This document shows, piece after piece, positions 26,274 to 34,217 of a DNA stretch of 64,000 nt. This DNA is from Micromonospora chaiyaphumensis (GTDB lineage Bacteria; Actinomycetota; Actinomycetes; Mycobacteriales; Micromonosporaceae): contig NZ_FMCS01000003.1 of assembly GCF_900091435.1 (NCBI RefSeq), forward strand, positions 372,001 to 436,000. The letters run 5' to 3'. The position numbers and the translations under genes were made by a program. Numbering within the stretch: the stretch's first letter is position 1; each line of letters opens with the position of its first letter. Under the pieces are notes generated by a model that saw nothing but the letters and a program-made list of their open reading frames with translations, ran no database searches and was not told the origin of the DNA.

Positions 26274-27462
26274 AGCAATCCCCGTGGGACGACGTCCACG
26301 GCTGCTGTTCATCGACGATCAACGTGAGGTCGCCCGCACGCTTGCCAAGTTGCTCAACCCCATGCCTGTCGAATGCCGGTTCGCCGACGACGGCGAAGCG
26401 GGACTACGCCGGCTTCAGTCCGAAGTGTTCGACCTCGTCATTGTGGACCTCCGCATGCCGCCAGCAGAATGGGGCGGTCTTTGGCTCCTGGAAAAACTTG
26501 CCGAACATCAGATCACAGCGAACGCGATCGTGCTGTCGGGCGAGGCCGGGCAAGCCGAAACGATTAAGGCGATGCGACTCGGCGCTTTCGACTTCGTCGT
26601 CAAGGACAATGCCCAAGCTGAGTTGTGCGACCGCGTCAAGGAAGCGCTTGGCGAGGCTGCTCGACTCCGCTGGCAATTTGCGGCAACAGACCTTCCCTCC
26701 CCGTTGTCGATTCCTATCACCCGGATGGCGCTGCGAAGCGATGAGATCCACAAGCTGCGAGCTGCCGTAAGTTGTGTCGAGGCGGTGTATCGATTCGCCG
26801 CCTTGGCGGCGTGCGCTGCCTGCGGCCGCCCCGGCCGGAGCCTTTTAGTCGATTCTCTTGCCGGTCCGAGCATGGGTACCTGGCAGCACCTATGTCGCCG
26901 ACTCCTGGACGACCTACCCTCTTCCGCACTGCGGCGATGGCTGGAATTCATCGTTGGAACCACTGCAAACGAGATCACTACGCTTCGCAACGATCTGCAC
27001 CACGGTGCCGACCCTACTCAACGCTGGGCACAGGAACATCTACCCCTAGTCGGTGACTGGCTCGACCAGTTCCTTGCACTGGCCCGATACTGGCCCCACG
27101 TAAGCCTGATCGTGCCAGGCGCGCTCGAATACAAGGATGGCCGGTTTCTTGTTGACGCCGCGACGATCTCCGGAAATGCGTCGGCGGTGGGGTCAGTCCG
27201 CCTCTCCCGTGACCAGCCTGTAGAGACAGGTCATGTTCACCTCCTTACGGAAGGCTCCCTGGTCGACATGTGGCCCTTGGTCACCGCGGAGCGAGGAGAA
27301 ATGCCAGGACGATGGAACGTCTTCGTGCTCGACAGCTATCGAAACAGCGGAAGTCGCGCAGAAACGGCTACCGGAAAACTACGCTACCTCGATCTTGAGC
27401 GCGGCGAACGAACAACGTCGCGGGCCACGGTCGTCGAAGATATTCGATACAGAGCGGACTGA
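26266..27462 (+). CDS. Response regulator with HEPN-like effector domain
   Basis: This 398-residue protein has an N-terminal receiver domain with D17/D18, phospho-acceptor D61 in IVDLRMP, S91 in VLSGEAG, and K112. The effector is not a DNA-binding domain. It is a helical region (~150-290) with SMGTWQHLCRRLLDDLP and then LRNDLHHG, where R241 and H246 form the RNxxxH signature of HEPN ribonucleases. A C-terminal beta-rich region of unknown role follows. AGGAG precedes GTG 26266, which lies inside the kinase gene, so the two are coupled. I infer that phosphorylation gates an RNase or RNA-binding output. Activity is not proven. Confidence 0.72.
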   Translation: MTEAIPVGRRPRLLFIDDQREVARTLAKLLNPMPVECRFADDGEAGLRRLQSEVFDLVIVDLRMPPAEWGGLWLLEKLAEHQITANAIVLSGEAGQAETIKAMRLGAFDFVVKDNAQAELCDRVKEALGEAARLRWQFAATDLPSPLSIPITRMALRSDEIHKLRAAVSCVEAVYRFAALAACAACGRPGRSLLVDSLAGPSMGTWQHLCRRLLDDLPSSALRRWLEFIVGTTANEITTLRNDLHHGADPTQRWAQEHLPLVGDWLDQFLALARYWPHVSLIVPGALEYKDGRFLVDAATISGNASAVGSVRLSRDQPVETGHVHLLTEGSLVDMWPLVTAERGEMPGRWNVFVLDSYRNSGSRAETATGKLRYLDLERGERTTSRATVVEDIRYRAD

Positions 27463-27575
27463 CTCGATTGCGTACCGCGGTGGCTCATACCTGACCATTC
27501 TGGAGTTCCGGTGAGGGTCCTAGAGCGTGTTTGAGATGCGGGTTGGTCAGGTTCAGGGTGTAGAGGTGCGGCGGG

Positions 27576-27837
27576 GCCGTGTCCCTCGCCGAGGCGTGGC
27601 GCTCGGGCGCCAACGGTTGGACCACCAGCCGGCGGCAGAGCTTCGCCAACGACCTCAGCCACCCGCAGTTGATCGCCGTCACCTTCAACCAGGCCAAGGG
27701 CGACCAAGACCCGTCCACCTGGCAGCCGTCGCTCCGGTGCACCTACAGCAAAATGTGAATCACCGTTAAGTGCAGCTGGGGGCTAGGCCTGCAGTCGGCC
27801 GAGAAGTCCGCCCTGTAGAGCTTGCTCAAGACCTACC
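27576..27837 (+). pseudogene. HNH/DUF1524 (GmrSD-type) nuclease remnant with two stop codons
   Basis: One frame encodes AVSLAEAWRSGANGWTTSRRQ, then FANDLSHPQLIAV, NQAKGDQDPSTWQP, CTYSKM, stop, ITVKCSWGLGLQSAEKSAL, stop, SLLKTY. This is the C-terminal part of secreted HNH nucleases of the DUF1524 type common in Actinobacteria. The TGA at 27756 replaces a Trp codon and the later TAG replaces a Gln codon. The N-terminus, including the DxDH catalytic part, is missing, so the gene is dead. Confidence 0.82.
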
Positions 27838-28391
27838 TTTTGACGCCGTTACCAGGCTGATCGGACAGGTGTGCGCGACGCGGCGAACGGGCAGCCAGGC
27901 TCGGTTCGAGAGTCTGGCTGCCCCCTCATCCCCTCGCGCCGCCGCTCAGCGGTAGCGGCCTTGGCTGGGAAGCCCATGCCCGGCTGTTGCCGCTGGTCAC
28001 GGTGGCGGGAGCGCCTTGCCGTCTCGTGTCCACATCTGGCTGCCGTCGGGCAAGAGGACTGTCGGCTCGTCCTCGGCGTGCAGCTGGCCGTATGCGTTGA
28101 CCCGCAGGACCGTGGGGCGTTGGCTCATGGACAGCGACATCGGTGAGTGGACACCAGGGTCCCGGCCGCCAGAGCCACGTCCCTGCATCCTTCCCAGGCG
28201 GCATTCGGCGCGGGGCCGAGGACCTCTTGGTAGGTATCGACGGCGAGCAGGAGCCAGTCCGGGTAGTAGTTCCAAGCTGGCTCGAAAAACCAGTCGCGGG
28301 GATTGAGGCATTGACGATCTCTCCGCTCTAATGGGCGGAGATTTCCTTGACGCTGCGTGTGAAACACGCGGCGTCCGGGTGGATTCCTGCT
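27838..28391 (-). pseudogene. Decayed region, possible DUF6745-like remnant on minus strand
   Basis: Two minus-strand frames hold protein-like text. One (about 28280-28150) reads AWNYYPDWLLLAVDTYQEVL and CRDVALAAGTLVS. The other (about 28130-27998) reads QRPTVLRVNAYGQLHAEDEP and LLPDGSQMW. The second recalls the RLHxxxGPAVxxPDG pattern of DUF6745 proteins. A frameshift would join them. Homology is weak, so I give this low confidence; otherwise the stretch holds nothing I recognise. Confidence 0.3.
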
Positions 28392-28742
28392 TCAAGGCGC
28401 TGCGCCGGCGCGGGCCGGTCCTACCTGCGCTCCACAGGTGTTTAGGCGCTCGGCGCGTCCCGCCGCGAGGATGTTCTTGGTCGCGTTGACGTCCTGGTCG
28501 TGGACTGACCCGCACGGGCAGGTTCACGACCGGATATTCAACGGTTTGGGTCCGTCGAGCCGGCCGCAGGCCGAGCAGGCCTGCGACGTCGGCGCGAACC
28601 GGTCAATCTTGGCGAAGGTGCGCCCGTGCCGGGCGGCCTTGTACTCCAGCATCGCCGTGAACGACGCCCACCCGACATCGTGTACCGACTTCGCCAGCCG
28701 AGTGCGGCCGAGACCAACCACACACAGGTCCTCGACGTACAT
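28392..28742 (-). pseudogene. tnpB: TnpB (IS200/IS605) C-terminal remnant
   Basis: Starting at 28742 the minus strand reads YVEDLCVVGLGRTRLAKSVHD, YKAARHGRTFAKIDRFAPTSQ and CSACGRLDGPKPLNIRS, a stop at 28524, then [20 protein letters not shown]. These are the RuvC-III and zinc-ribbon parts of TnpB, the RNA-guided nuclease ancestor of Cas12. The TGA replaces the Trp of the WTCP motif, and the N-terminal two-thirds with the first RuvC motifs is absent. It lies head to head with the tnpA remnant. Confidence 0.88.
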
Positions 28743-28760
28743 CTATGACAGACTGACGCC

Positions 28761-29158
28761 GTTCGTACCGGCAGACACTGCGTGTTCGTCCAGCACGCTC
28801 ATTAGGTCCTCGTGACGAAGTTCCGACACAAGGTGTTCCCGGACCAGCACATGATCAGGCTGGAGGAGATCCTGCGGGCGGTGTGCGCAGACTTCGGTAC
28901 CGAGCTGATCGAGTTCAAGGGCGAAAGCGAGTACGTGCACCTGCTGGTCAACCTCCCTGCGAAGGTTGCCCTATCGAAGCTGGTCAACAGCCTCAAGGGC
29001 GTGTCATCACGCCGGATGCGGCGGGAGTTCCCCGACGTCATGCGCCACTACTACCGAGCCAACCAGCTCTGGTCAGCTTCTACTTCGCCAGCTCCGTCGG
29101 CGGTGCATCCCTGACCATCCTGGACCAGTACATCGAACAGCAGAACCGGCCAGGCTAG
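28761..29158 (+). pseudogene. tnpA: TnpA (IS200/IS605 Y1 transposase) remnant
   Basis: The frame reads RTGRHCVFVQHAH, a TAG at 28803, then VTKFRHKVFPDQHMIRLEEI, ALSKLVNSLKGVSSRRMRRE and HYYRANQLWS. A one-base loss near 29075 shifts it to FYFASSVGGASLTILDQYIEQ. The HUH metal site is damaged: the usual HVHLL is YVHLL. The catalytic-helix Tyr in QYIEQQ remains. With a stop, a frameshift and a lost His, it cannot act. Confidence 0.85.
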
Positions 29159-29165
29159 AGCGGGC

Positions 29166-29357
29166 TTAACCGGCCCTCCCGCACTGGCCTTCACCCCCGC
29201 CCTGAAGAGCCACGCCCTGGTAGCAGATGACCGTGTGTCCTTCGTCGTCCTGGTCGACGATGCTGCGCTCGGTGGCCCAGAACCCGCCACCGCCGGATCT
29301 GCGAACCTTGGTTCGTGGCCGTGAGTAGTTCACGGGTGACGTGAAGGTGATCGTCAT
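29166..29357 (-). CDS. Possible small protein, weakly supported
   Basis: A 63-residue minus-strand reading starts MTITFTSPVNYSRPRTKVRR and contains SIVDQDDEGHTVICYQGVAL. It has protein-like composition but no ribosome-binding site and no recognised family. It fills the gap between the tnpA remnant and the divergent Hsp70-like gene and may be another remnant. Confidence 0.25.
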   Translation of the reverse strand: MTITFTSPVNYSRPRTKVRRSGGGGFWATERSIVDQDDEGHTVICYQGVALQGGGEGQCGRAG

Positions 29358-29372
29358 GTTTGACTGAGATCT

Positions 29373-31241
29373 ATGCGAGCGGGGCAGGCGCGGCTGGCGA
29401 TCGACTGCGGAAACGCCAGCACCAGCGCCGTAGTGGCGTGGCCGGACGGCACATGGGCACCACTGACGTTCGACGGGAAACCCGGGCTATCCAGCGCCGT
29501 TCTGCTCTCCCCAGACGGGGCCACGTTGACGGGCCACCAGGCGTGGCGGGCCACCGCCACTACCCCTGACCGGTTCATTCCGTCCCCGCGGCAGCCTCCC
29601 GACCAACGGTTGAGCGTCGCCGGCGCGGACGTCGATCCCCTCGACCTGGTCGCGGCAACCCTGCGTCGAGTCGCCCAAGAGGCGCAGCAGGTCGCCGGAT
29701 CCGACATCGAGGATGTGCGGCTGGTCGTGCCAGCAGGGTGGGGCCCGAGACGCAGGACGTGGATGCGCCACGCCGCGCACCGGGCAGGCCTGCCCCAACC
29801 CACGCTGATCGAGGCGCCGGTAGCGGTCGCCGGGTACCTCAATGCCGCGGGCGTGCAGCTGCCAGTCGGATCGTTCATCGTGGTCTGCGACGTCGGCGCG
29901 GGGGCGGAGGTCAGCGTCCTGCGACGCGGCCCGGCCGGGTTCGAGGTCCTCGCAACTCTGGCCGGCCCCGCCGCCGGCGGCGCGGCGATCGACGACGCCC
30001 TCGCCGGCCTGCTCGCCGGCACCAGCCCTGCCCAAGGTGACGGTGAATGGTGGGCGCTGATGGCCAGCGTCCGAACTGGCAAGCACGCCCTGGCCGACCA
30101 TGTCGCGGTCACGATCCCTCAGCCGCAGGGATCAGCCATCGTGCTGAACACGGACCTGCTGGAACAGGCCGCCCACCCGATCCTGCACCGCGCCGCCCAA
30201 CTGACCACCGAGGCGATCGCGGCCGCCGAGGTCAGGGCCGAAGACCTCGCAGGCGTCTACTGCGTCGGCGGTGTCGCCCGCATGCCGCTGCTGGAAAAGG
30301 CGCTGACCGAGACCGTCGGGATTACCCCCGTCGTGCTCGCGGATCCTGGGCTGGCGGCGGCGCGCGGTGCCGCGGACGCCGGCGCCGCCGATGCCACTGC
30401 CGGGCAGCCGGTGGGGGAGGAGCCGGTACCGCCGGTGCGGCGGGCGGTCGCGATCGCAGTGCCCGGCTTCGCCTCGCTCGCGTTGATCTCCCAGTTCCTG
30501 CTCACCCCCGAGTGGAACGGCAGCCTCATGTACAAGTGGGCGCTGCTCAACTGGGGTGAACTTGCCGTGGCCGCCGTCTTCGCCGTGATCGCCAGCCTCA
30601 GCGCCGGCACGGTTTTGGCCTCCGCCATCGCCGCCCGCACCAGCCTCACAACCGGCACACCCGCGAGCCCTGGCTCGCAGACCGGCACCGGAATCCTGGC
30701 GTCGGCATCCCTCGGCGTCGCCGTCGCCGGCATGTACGCCGTCCTGGGCAGCCTCTACATCGGCGACCCCGTCGGCGGTTTCCTCCGCTGGACGCTGCTG
30801 CCGATCACCCCGATCGTCGCCGCTGCCGCCGTGATGGCTCTCGTCGCGGCCCGGCAATGGCGCACCCCACCCAGCGGCTGGTCGAAGCTGCTCGCGTTCC
30901 CCACCGGATCGGTGATCACCGCCGGGCTCGGCATGGCGCTGATCCAGTACTCGCTGACCGCCGACCGCTGGCCGAACATGCTCCTGTGGATCGACCTCGC
31001 CGGACGCGTCGGCGGCCTGCTCCTCGGCATCGGCGCGGTCATGGCGGTCGTGTCCCAGCCGATTCTGCGGCTGATCCTGGGCGCGCCCCTGGCGGTCATC
31101 ACCGCTGCGCTGGTCAGCTGGCCGGCCTCGGGAATCCTCGGCGTGATCTACGCGATCGCCGTGGCCGGATGGTGGCTGCGCCAGCTGTGGACCCGCCTCC
31201 TGCGCCAACAAGCCCCACCACCTCATCGGCCGGCCCGATGA
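29373..31241 (+). CDS. Hsp70-like ATPase with C-terminal membrane domain
   Basis: This 622-residue protein begins with an actin/Hsp70-type nucleotide-binding domain: phosphate-1 ARLAIDCGNASTSAVV near residue 6, phosphate-2 FIVVCDVGAGAEVSVLRRG near 168, and an adenosine-site VYCVGGVARMPLLEKAL near 290. After residue ~360 there is no DnaK-type substrate domain. Instead about seven hydrophobic segments follow, ending in a basic tail. It therefore looks membrane-bound, with a cytoplasmic ATPase. It leads a cluster with two BTAD proteins and a DUF2637 protein. The start lacks a strong ribosome-binding site. Confidence 0.8.
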   Translation: MRAGQARLAIDCGNASTSAVVAWPDGTWAPLTFDGKPGLSSAVLLSPDGATLTGHQAWRATATTPDRFIPSPRQPPDQRLSVAGADVDPLDLVAATLRRVAQEAQQVAGSDIEDVRLVVPAGWGPRRRTWMRHAAHRAGLPQPTLIEAPVAVAGYLNAAGVQLPVGSFIVVCDVGAGAEVSVLRRGPAGFEVLATLAGPAAGGAAIDDALAGLLAGTSPAQGDGEWWALMASVRTGKHALADHVAVTIPQPQGSAIVLNTDLLEQAAHPILHRAAQLTTEAIAAAEVRAEDLAGVYCVGGVARMPLLEKALTETVGITPVVLADPGLAAARGAADAGAADATAGQPVGEEPVPPVRRAVAIAVPGFASLALISQFLLTPEWNGSLMYKWALLNWGELAVAAVFAVIASLSAGTVLASAIAARTSLTTGTPASPGSQTGTGILASASLGVAVAGMYAVLGSLYIGDPVGGFLRWTLLPITPIVAAAAVMALVAARQWRTPPSGWSKLLAFPTGSVITAGLGMALIQYSLTADRWPNMLLWIDLAGRVGGLLLGIGAVMAVVSQPILRLILGAPLAVITAALVSWPASGILGVIYAIAVAGWWLRQLWTRLLRQQAPPPHRPAR

Positions 31242-31290
31242 GCCGACGAGCCGCAGCCGGCGACCGCGTAACCGGGTGGGAGCGCGGGGA

Positions 31291-33294
31291 ATGAGCTGGC
31301 CACGGCGGGTAGTGTCAGCCGCCTTCGTCTTGACCATGCTGGTCGTACCGCCGTGGCTGTTGACCACACTCGCCGGGCCGCCGCTGCCCGGGTGGCCCAC
31401 CGGGGCGCAGATGCGGAGCTGGATCGCCGATCCGCTGAACCAGCACACCCTCACCGCCGCGCTTACCACCCTGGCCTGGCTGGTGTGGCTGGGCCTGGCC
31501 TGCACCGTCGCGGTCACCGCTGCCCGCCGGGCACGCGCCCGCGCCCGATGGCTGCGCCGCCTACCGCTACCCACCCCCTGGCAGGCCGCGGCCACAACCG
31601 TGGCCGGCGCCGCCGCCCTCAACACCGCCCACATCCCCACCGTGGACACACCACCCCCGCCGGTCTCAGCCTCCACCGGCACCCTCCACCCGCACGACGG
31701 CGCAGCCGACACGCAGACCGGCGATGGGGTCACCGTGCCCGGGGGATGGCTACCCGACACCACCGCCCAACAGGTCGCCGCCGCGGCAGCCCTGGTGTGG
31801 CTACGCCGCCGCCGCGCCTACCAACCCGGGCAACCCTCAACCGACGACTCGGACCTGGCGCCGCTACCGAACACCGTCACCGCCGTCCGCACAGCCCTCA
31901 CCGACGCAGACACCCAGCAGCCGCCCGCCACACCCGCAACCGCGGCACTGCCGGCCCTGCCGACGCCCTGCGTCGCCCTCACCGGAGACGGTGCCGCTGA
32001 CGCCGCCCGCGGCATCCTCCTTACCCGACTCCTCGCCGCCATGCGAGACCCACAAGACACGACCCGCCTGCTCATCACCCACACCGCCCTCACCACCCTC
32101 CTGCCCGACATCTCCACGGACACAGAGATCCCCGGCCTGCGCGTCGTCAACACCGTCGACCAGGCGGCCACGCTGATCTCCTCCCTCATCAACGCACCTC
32201 CACCGCGCGGTGGGGGAGCCGGCCACCCGGACCTACTGCTGCTCACCGACCCGCCGAACGCTCCGACGGCCGCCCAACTCGCGACCTTGCACCACGCGGG
32301 CGCGACCGTCGTGATGCTTGGCGCTGGACCGCCCGGGACCACCTGGAGCATCGACGGCCACGGCCACACCCGCGACGAGGACACCGGGCGGGCGGGACCC
32401 CGGCTCTGCGTCCTCGACTGCACCGCCGCGACGGATCTGCTCGCCGTCATCGCCCACCCCGCCGGTGAACGGGAGCACCCCGTCACCGAACCGGCTCCGC
32501 CGCAGCGGCAGCCAGCCGAGACCGGCCACGCCCGAATTCCCCGCCAAGCAGGCGCTGACCGTCGGGCGGCCGCGCCCGACATTCCAGCGGTCACGAACCC
32601 CCATCTTCAGGTGCGGGTGCTCGGCCGGCCCGCACTCCTCGCTGGCGGTGAGCCCGTCACGATCCGCCGCAGCGCCGCCCTGCAAGTGCTGGTGCTCCTC
32701 GCCGTGCACCCCGAGGGAGCCACCACCACAGACCTGGTCCAGGCGATCTGGCCCGGGTTGCCCGCCCACACCGTCACCGGACGCCTCTACACCACCCTCA
32801 GCGACCTACGGGCCGCCATCCGCACCGCCGCCGGCGTCAGCGTCCTCCGACACATCGAGGACCGCTACCACCTGGACCCCGATCGAGTCGACGTCGATCT
32901 GTGGCGGCTGCACGCCGCCGCCCGCAACGCCGCCACCGCCCTGAGCGACCACGCACCCGCCTGGCAAATGGTGATCGACACCTACACCGGTGACCTCGCC
33001 GCCGGTCACACCTGGGCCTGGATCGACCCGCCCCGCGAGGCCACCCGCCGGCTCGTCCTCGACGCCTACGCCAGCGCCGCAGCGGCCCAAACCGATCCAC
33101 ACCACCGGCTGCGGATCCTGCAGGACGCCATCCGCGTCGACCCCTACAACCAGACGCTGCACCAACTCGCCGCCGACCAGCTGAACGCGCTGGGCGACGC
33201 CGACGCCGCTGCCCGGCTCATGGACGGCTACCAGAGGCGCCTACAACTCGTAGGCATCGCCGCCAGCGACCAACCCGCGCCCACCTCGCGCTGA
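31291..33294 (+). CDS. Membrane-anchored BTAD/SARP-like protein
   Basis: This 667-residue protein has two N-terminal transmembrane segments (~7-29 and ~56-78), a Pro/Thr-rich middle and an alpha/beta region (LLITHTALTTLLPDIS near 250). At about 430-510 comes an OmpR-type winged helix (LQVRVLGRPALLAGGEPVTI, LWPG-like IWPGLPAHTVTGRLYTTLSD), then a BTAD helical domain (~520-655, ending RLMDGYQRRLQ). BTAD proteins are usually soluble activators of antibiotic clusters, and membrane anchoring is unusual. ATG 31291 follows GGGAG and is preferred over GTG 31276. The Hsp70-like gene lies 49 bases upstream. Confidence 0.82.
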   Translation: MSWPRRVVSAAFVLTMLVVPPWLLTTLAGPPLPGWPTGAQMRSWIADPLNQHTLTAALTTLAWLVWLGLACTVAVTAARRARARARWLRRLPLPTPWQAAATTVAGAAALNTAHIPTVDTPPPPVSASTGTLHPHDGAADTQTGDGVTVPGGWLPDTTAQQVAAAAALVWLRRRRAYQPGQPSTDDSDLAPLPNTVTAVRTALTDADTQQPPATPATAALPALPTPCVALTGDGAADAARGILLTRLLAAMRDPQDTTRLLITHTALTTLLPDISTDTEIPGLRVVNTVDQAATLISSLINAPPPRGGGAGHPDLLLLTDPPNAPTAAQLATLHHAGATVVMLGAGPPGTTWSIDGHGHTRDEDTGRAGPRLCVLDCTAATDLLAVIAHPAGEREHPVTEPAPPQRQPAETGHARIPRQAGADRRAAAPDIPAVTNPHLQVRVLGRPALLAGGEPVTIRRSAALQVLVLLAVHPEGATTTDLVQAIWPGLPAHTVTGRLYTTLSDLRAAIRTAAGVSVLRHIEDRYHLDPDRVDVDLWRLHAAARNAATALSDHAPAWQMVIDTYTGDLAAGHTWAWIDPPREATRRLVLDAYASAAAAQTDPHHRLRILQDAIRVDPYNQTLHQLAADQLNALGDADAAARLMDGYQRRLQLVGIAASDQPAPTSR

Positions 33295-33380
33295 CCCAGC
33301 CGCTCACCCCATCAGCCGCATTGATCTGCCCCGTGCAGCCAGGTGTCAGGAGCTGTTGCGGGGCGGCGCTGACCTGCGGG

Positions 33381-33440
33381 TGTGAGGTCGTGTGAGGTCG
33401 TGTCAGGTTCTGTCAGCCGGCATCACCGCCCATCACCGCC
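33381..33440. repeat. Decamer direct-repeat arrays before the LysM-BTAD gene
   Basis: TGTGAGGTCG occurs twice in tandem (33381-33400), followed by the related TGTCAGGTTC and a partial TGTCAG (to 33416). Next, CATCACCGCC occurs twice in tandem (33421-33440). SARP/BTAD regulators classically bind direct repeats spaced by about one helical turn, so this is a plausible operator for the flanking BTAD proteins. It lies about 90-150 bases before the GTG at 33528. Confidence 0.5.
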
Positions 33441-33527
33441 ACATCGGCCATAGCGTCACGGCACCGTCCAACCCCGCGCACCGGCAGCACCCTCGCCTGC
33501 CAGCGCGGGCCACGAGGGGAGGGCCAG

Positions 33528-34217
33528 GTGACGTTCCGAACAGCACGCGCAGCAGCCACCACCACCGTCGTCCTGTCCACAACAGCCGTGCCGGCGATCC
33601 TTGCCGCCACCGGCACGTGGACCCCGCAGCTACCTTCACCGGCCACCGCTCGGCAGTGGATCGCCCAACCGATGAGCACCGGCTTCGTCATCGTCCTCGC
33701 CGAAGCCGCAGCAGTGGCGCTGTGGCTGCTCCTGGCCACCGCCATCCTCACCCACGCCTACGCCGCGCTGGCACGCCGGCTGCGCTGGACGACGACCCTC
33801 CGCCTTCCCGGCCCGCTCCAGGGCCTCACCGCGGCGCTGCTCGGCGCCACCGCCGTCACCACCGCCACCGGGGCCACCGCACACGCCAACCCCGCCACCG
33901 ACACGAGCAACAGCGCAATGCCCGCCGCCGAACCGACCACCACCACGTCCACGTCTCACCACCACGCCAGCCCGGATCCGCGACCAGCCGCGCAGACACC
34001 CACCTACACCGTGCGGCGCGGAGACAGCCTCTGCCGGATCGCAGCACGCACCCTCGGCGACGCCGACCGCTGGCCGGAAATCTTCGCCCTCAACCGCGGC
34101 ACCCGCTTCCCCCATGTCGGCGGCACGCTGCGCGACCCGAACATCATCTACCCCGGCTGGACCCTCGACCTGCCGGCAGACGCCGACCCACCCCCCCACG
34201 GCACACCCGCCTGCTAA
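33528..34217 (+). CDS. LysM-domain membrane protein, 5' part of a split LysM-BTAD gene
   Basis: This 229-residue product has two hydrophobic segments (~8-28 and ~48-72), a Thr/His/Pro-rich linker, and a LysM domain at ~157-213 (TYTVRRGDSLCRIAARTLGD, IYPGWTLDLP) that would bind peptidoglycan. GGAGGG precedes GTG 33528. It stops 20 bases after a run of seven C (34191-34197). Removing one C joins it without interruption to the next reading frame, which encodes the BTAD half. I think the two features are one gene of about 990 codons. Confidence 0.78.
   Translation: MTFRTARAAATTTVVLSTTAVPAILAATGTWTPQLPSPATARQWIAQPMSTGFVIVLAEAAAVALWLLLATAILTHAYAALARRLRWTTTLRLPGPLQGLTAALLGATAVTTATGATAHANPATDTSNSAMPAAEPTTTTSTSHHHASPDPRPAAQTPTYTVRRGDSLCRIAARTLGDADRWPEIFALNRGTRFPHVGGTLRDPNIIYPGWTLDLPADADPPPHGTPAC

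Noticed and set aside
28392..28742. Active TnpB RNA-guided nuclease with omega RNA
   Set aside because: The N-terminal RuvC motifs are missing, and a stop codon interrupts the zinc ribbon.
30132..31763. 543-codon minus-strand open frame opposite the Hsp70-like and BTAD genes
   Set aside because: Its composition (Arg, Gly, His, Asp runs) is that of an antisense shadow. The plus strand has clear Hsp70 and BTAD motifs.
33381..33440. CRISPR array
   Set aside because: The repeats are contiguous decamers with no unique spacers and no cas genes.
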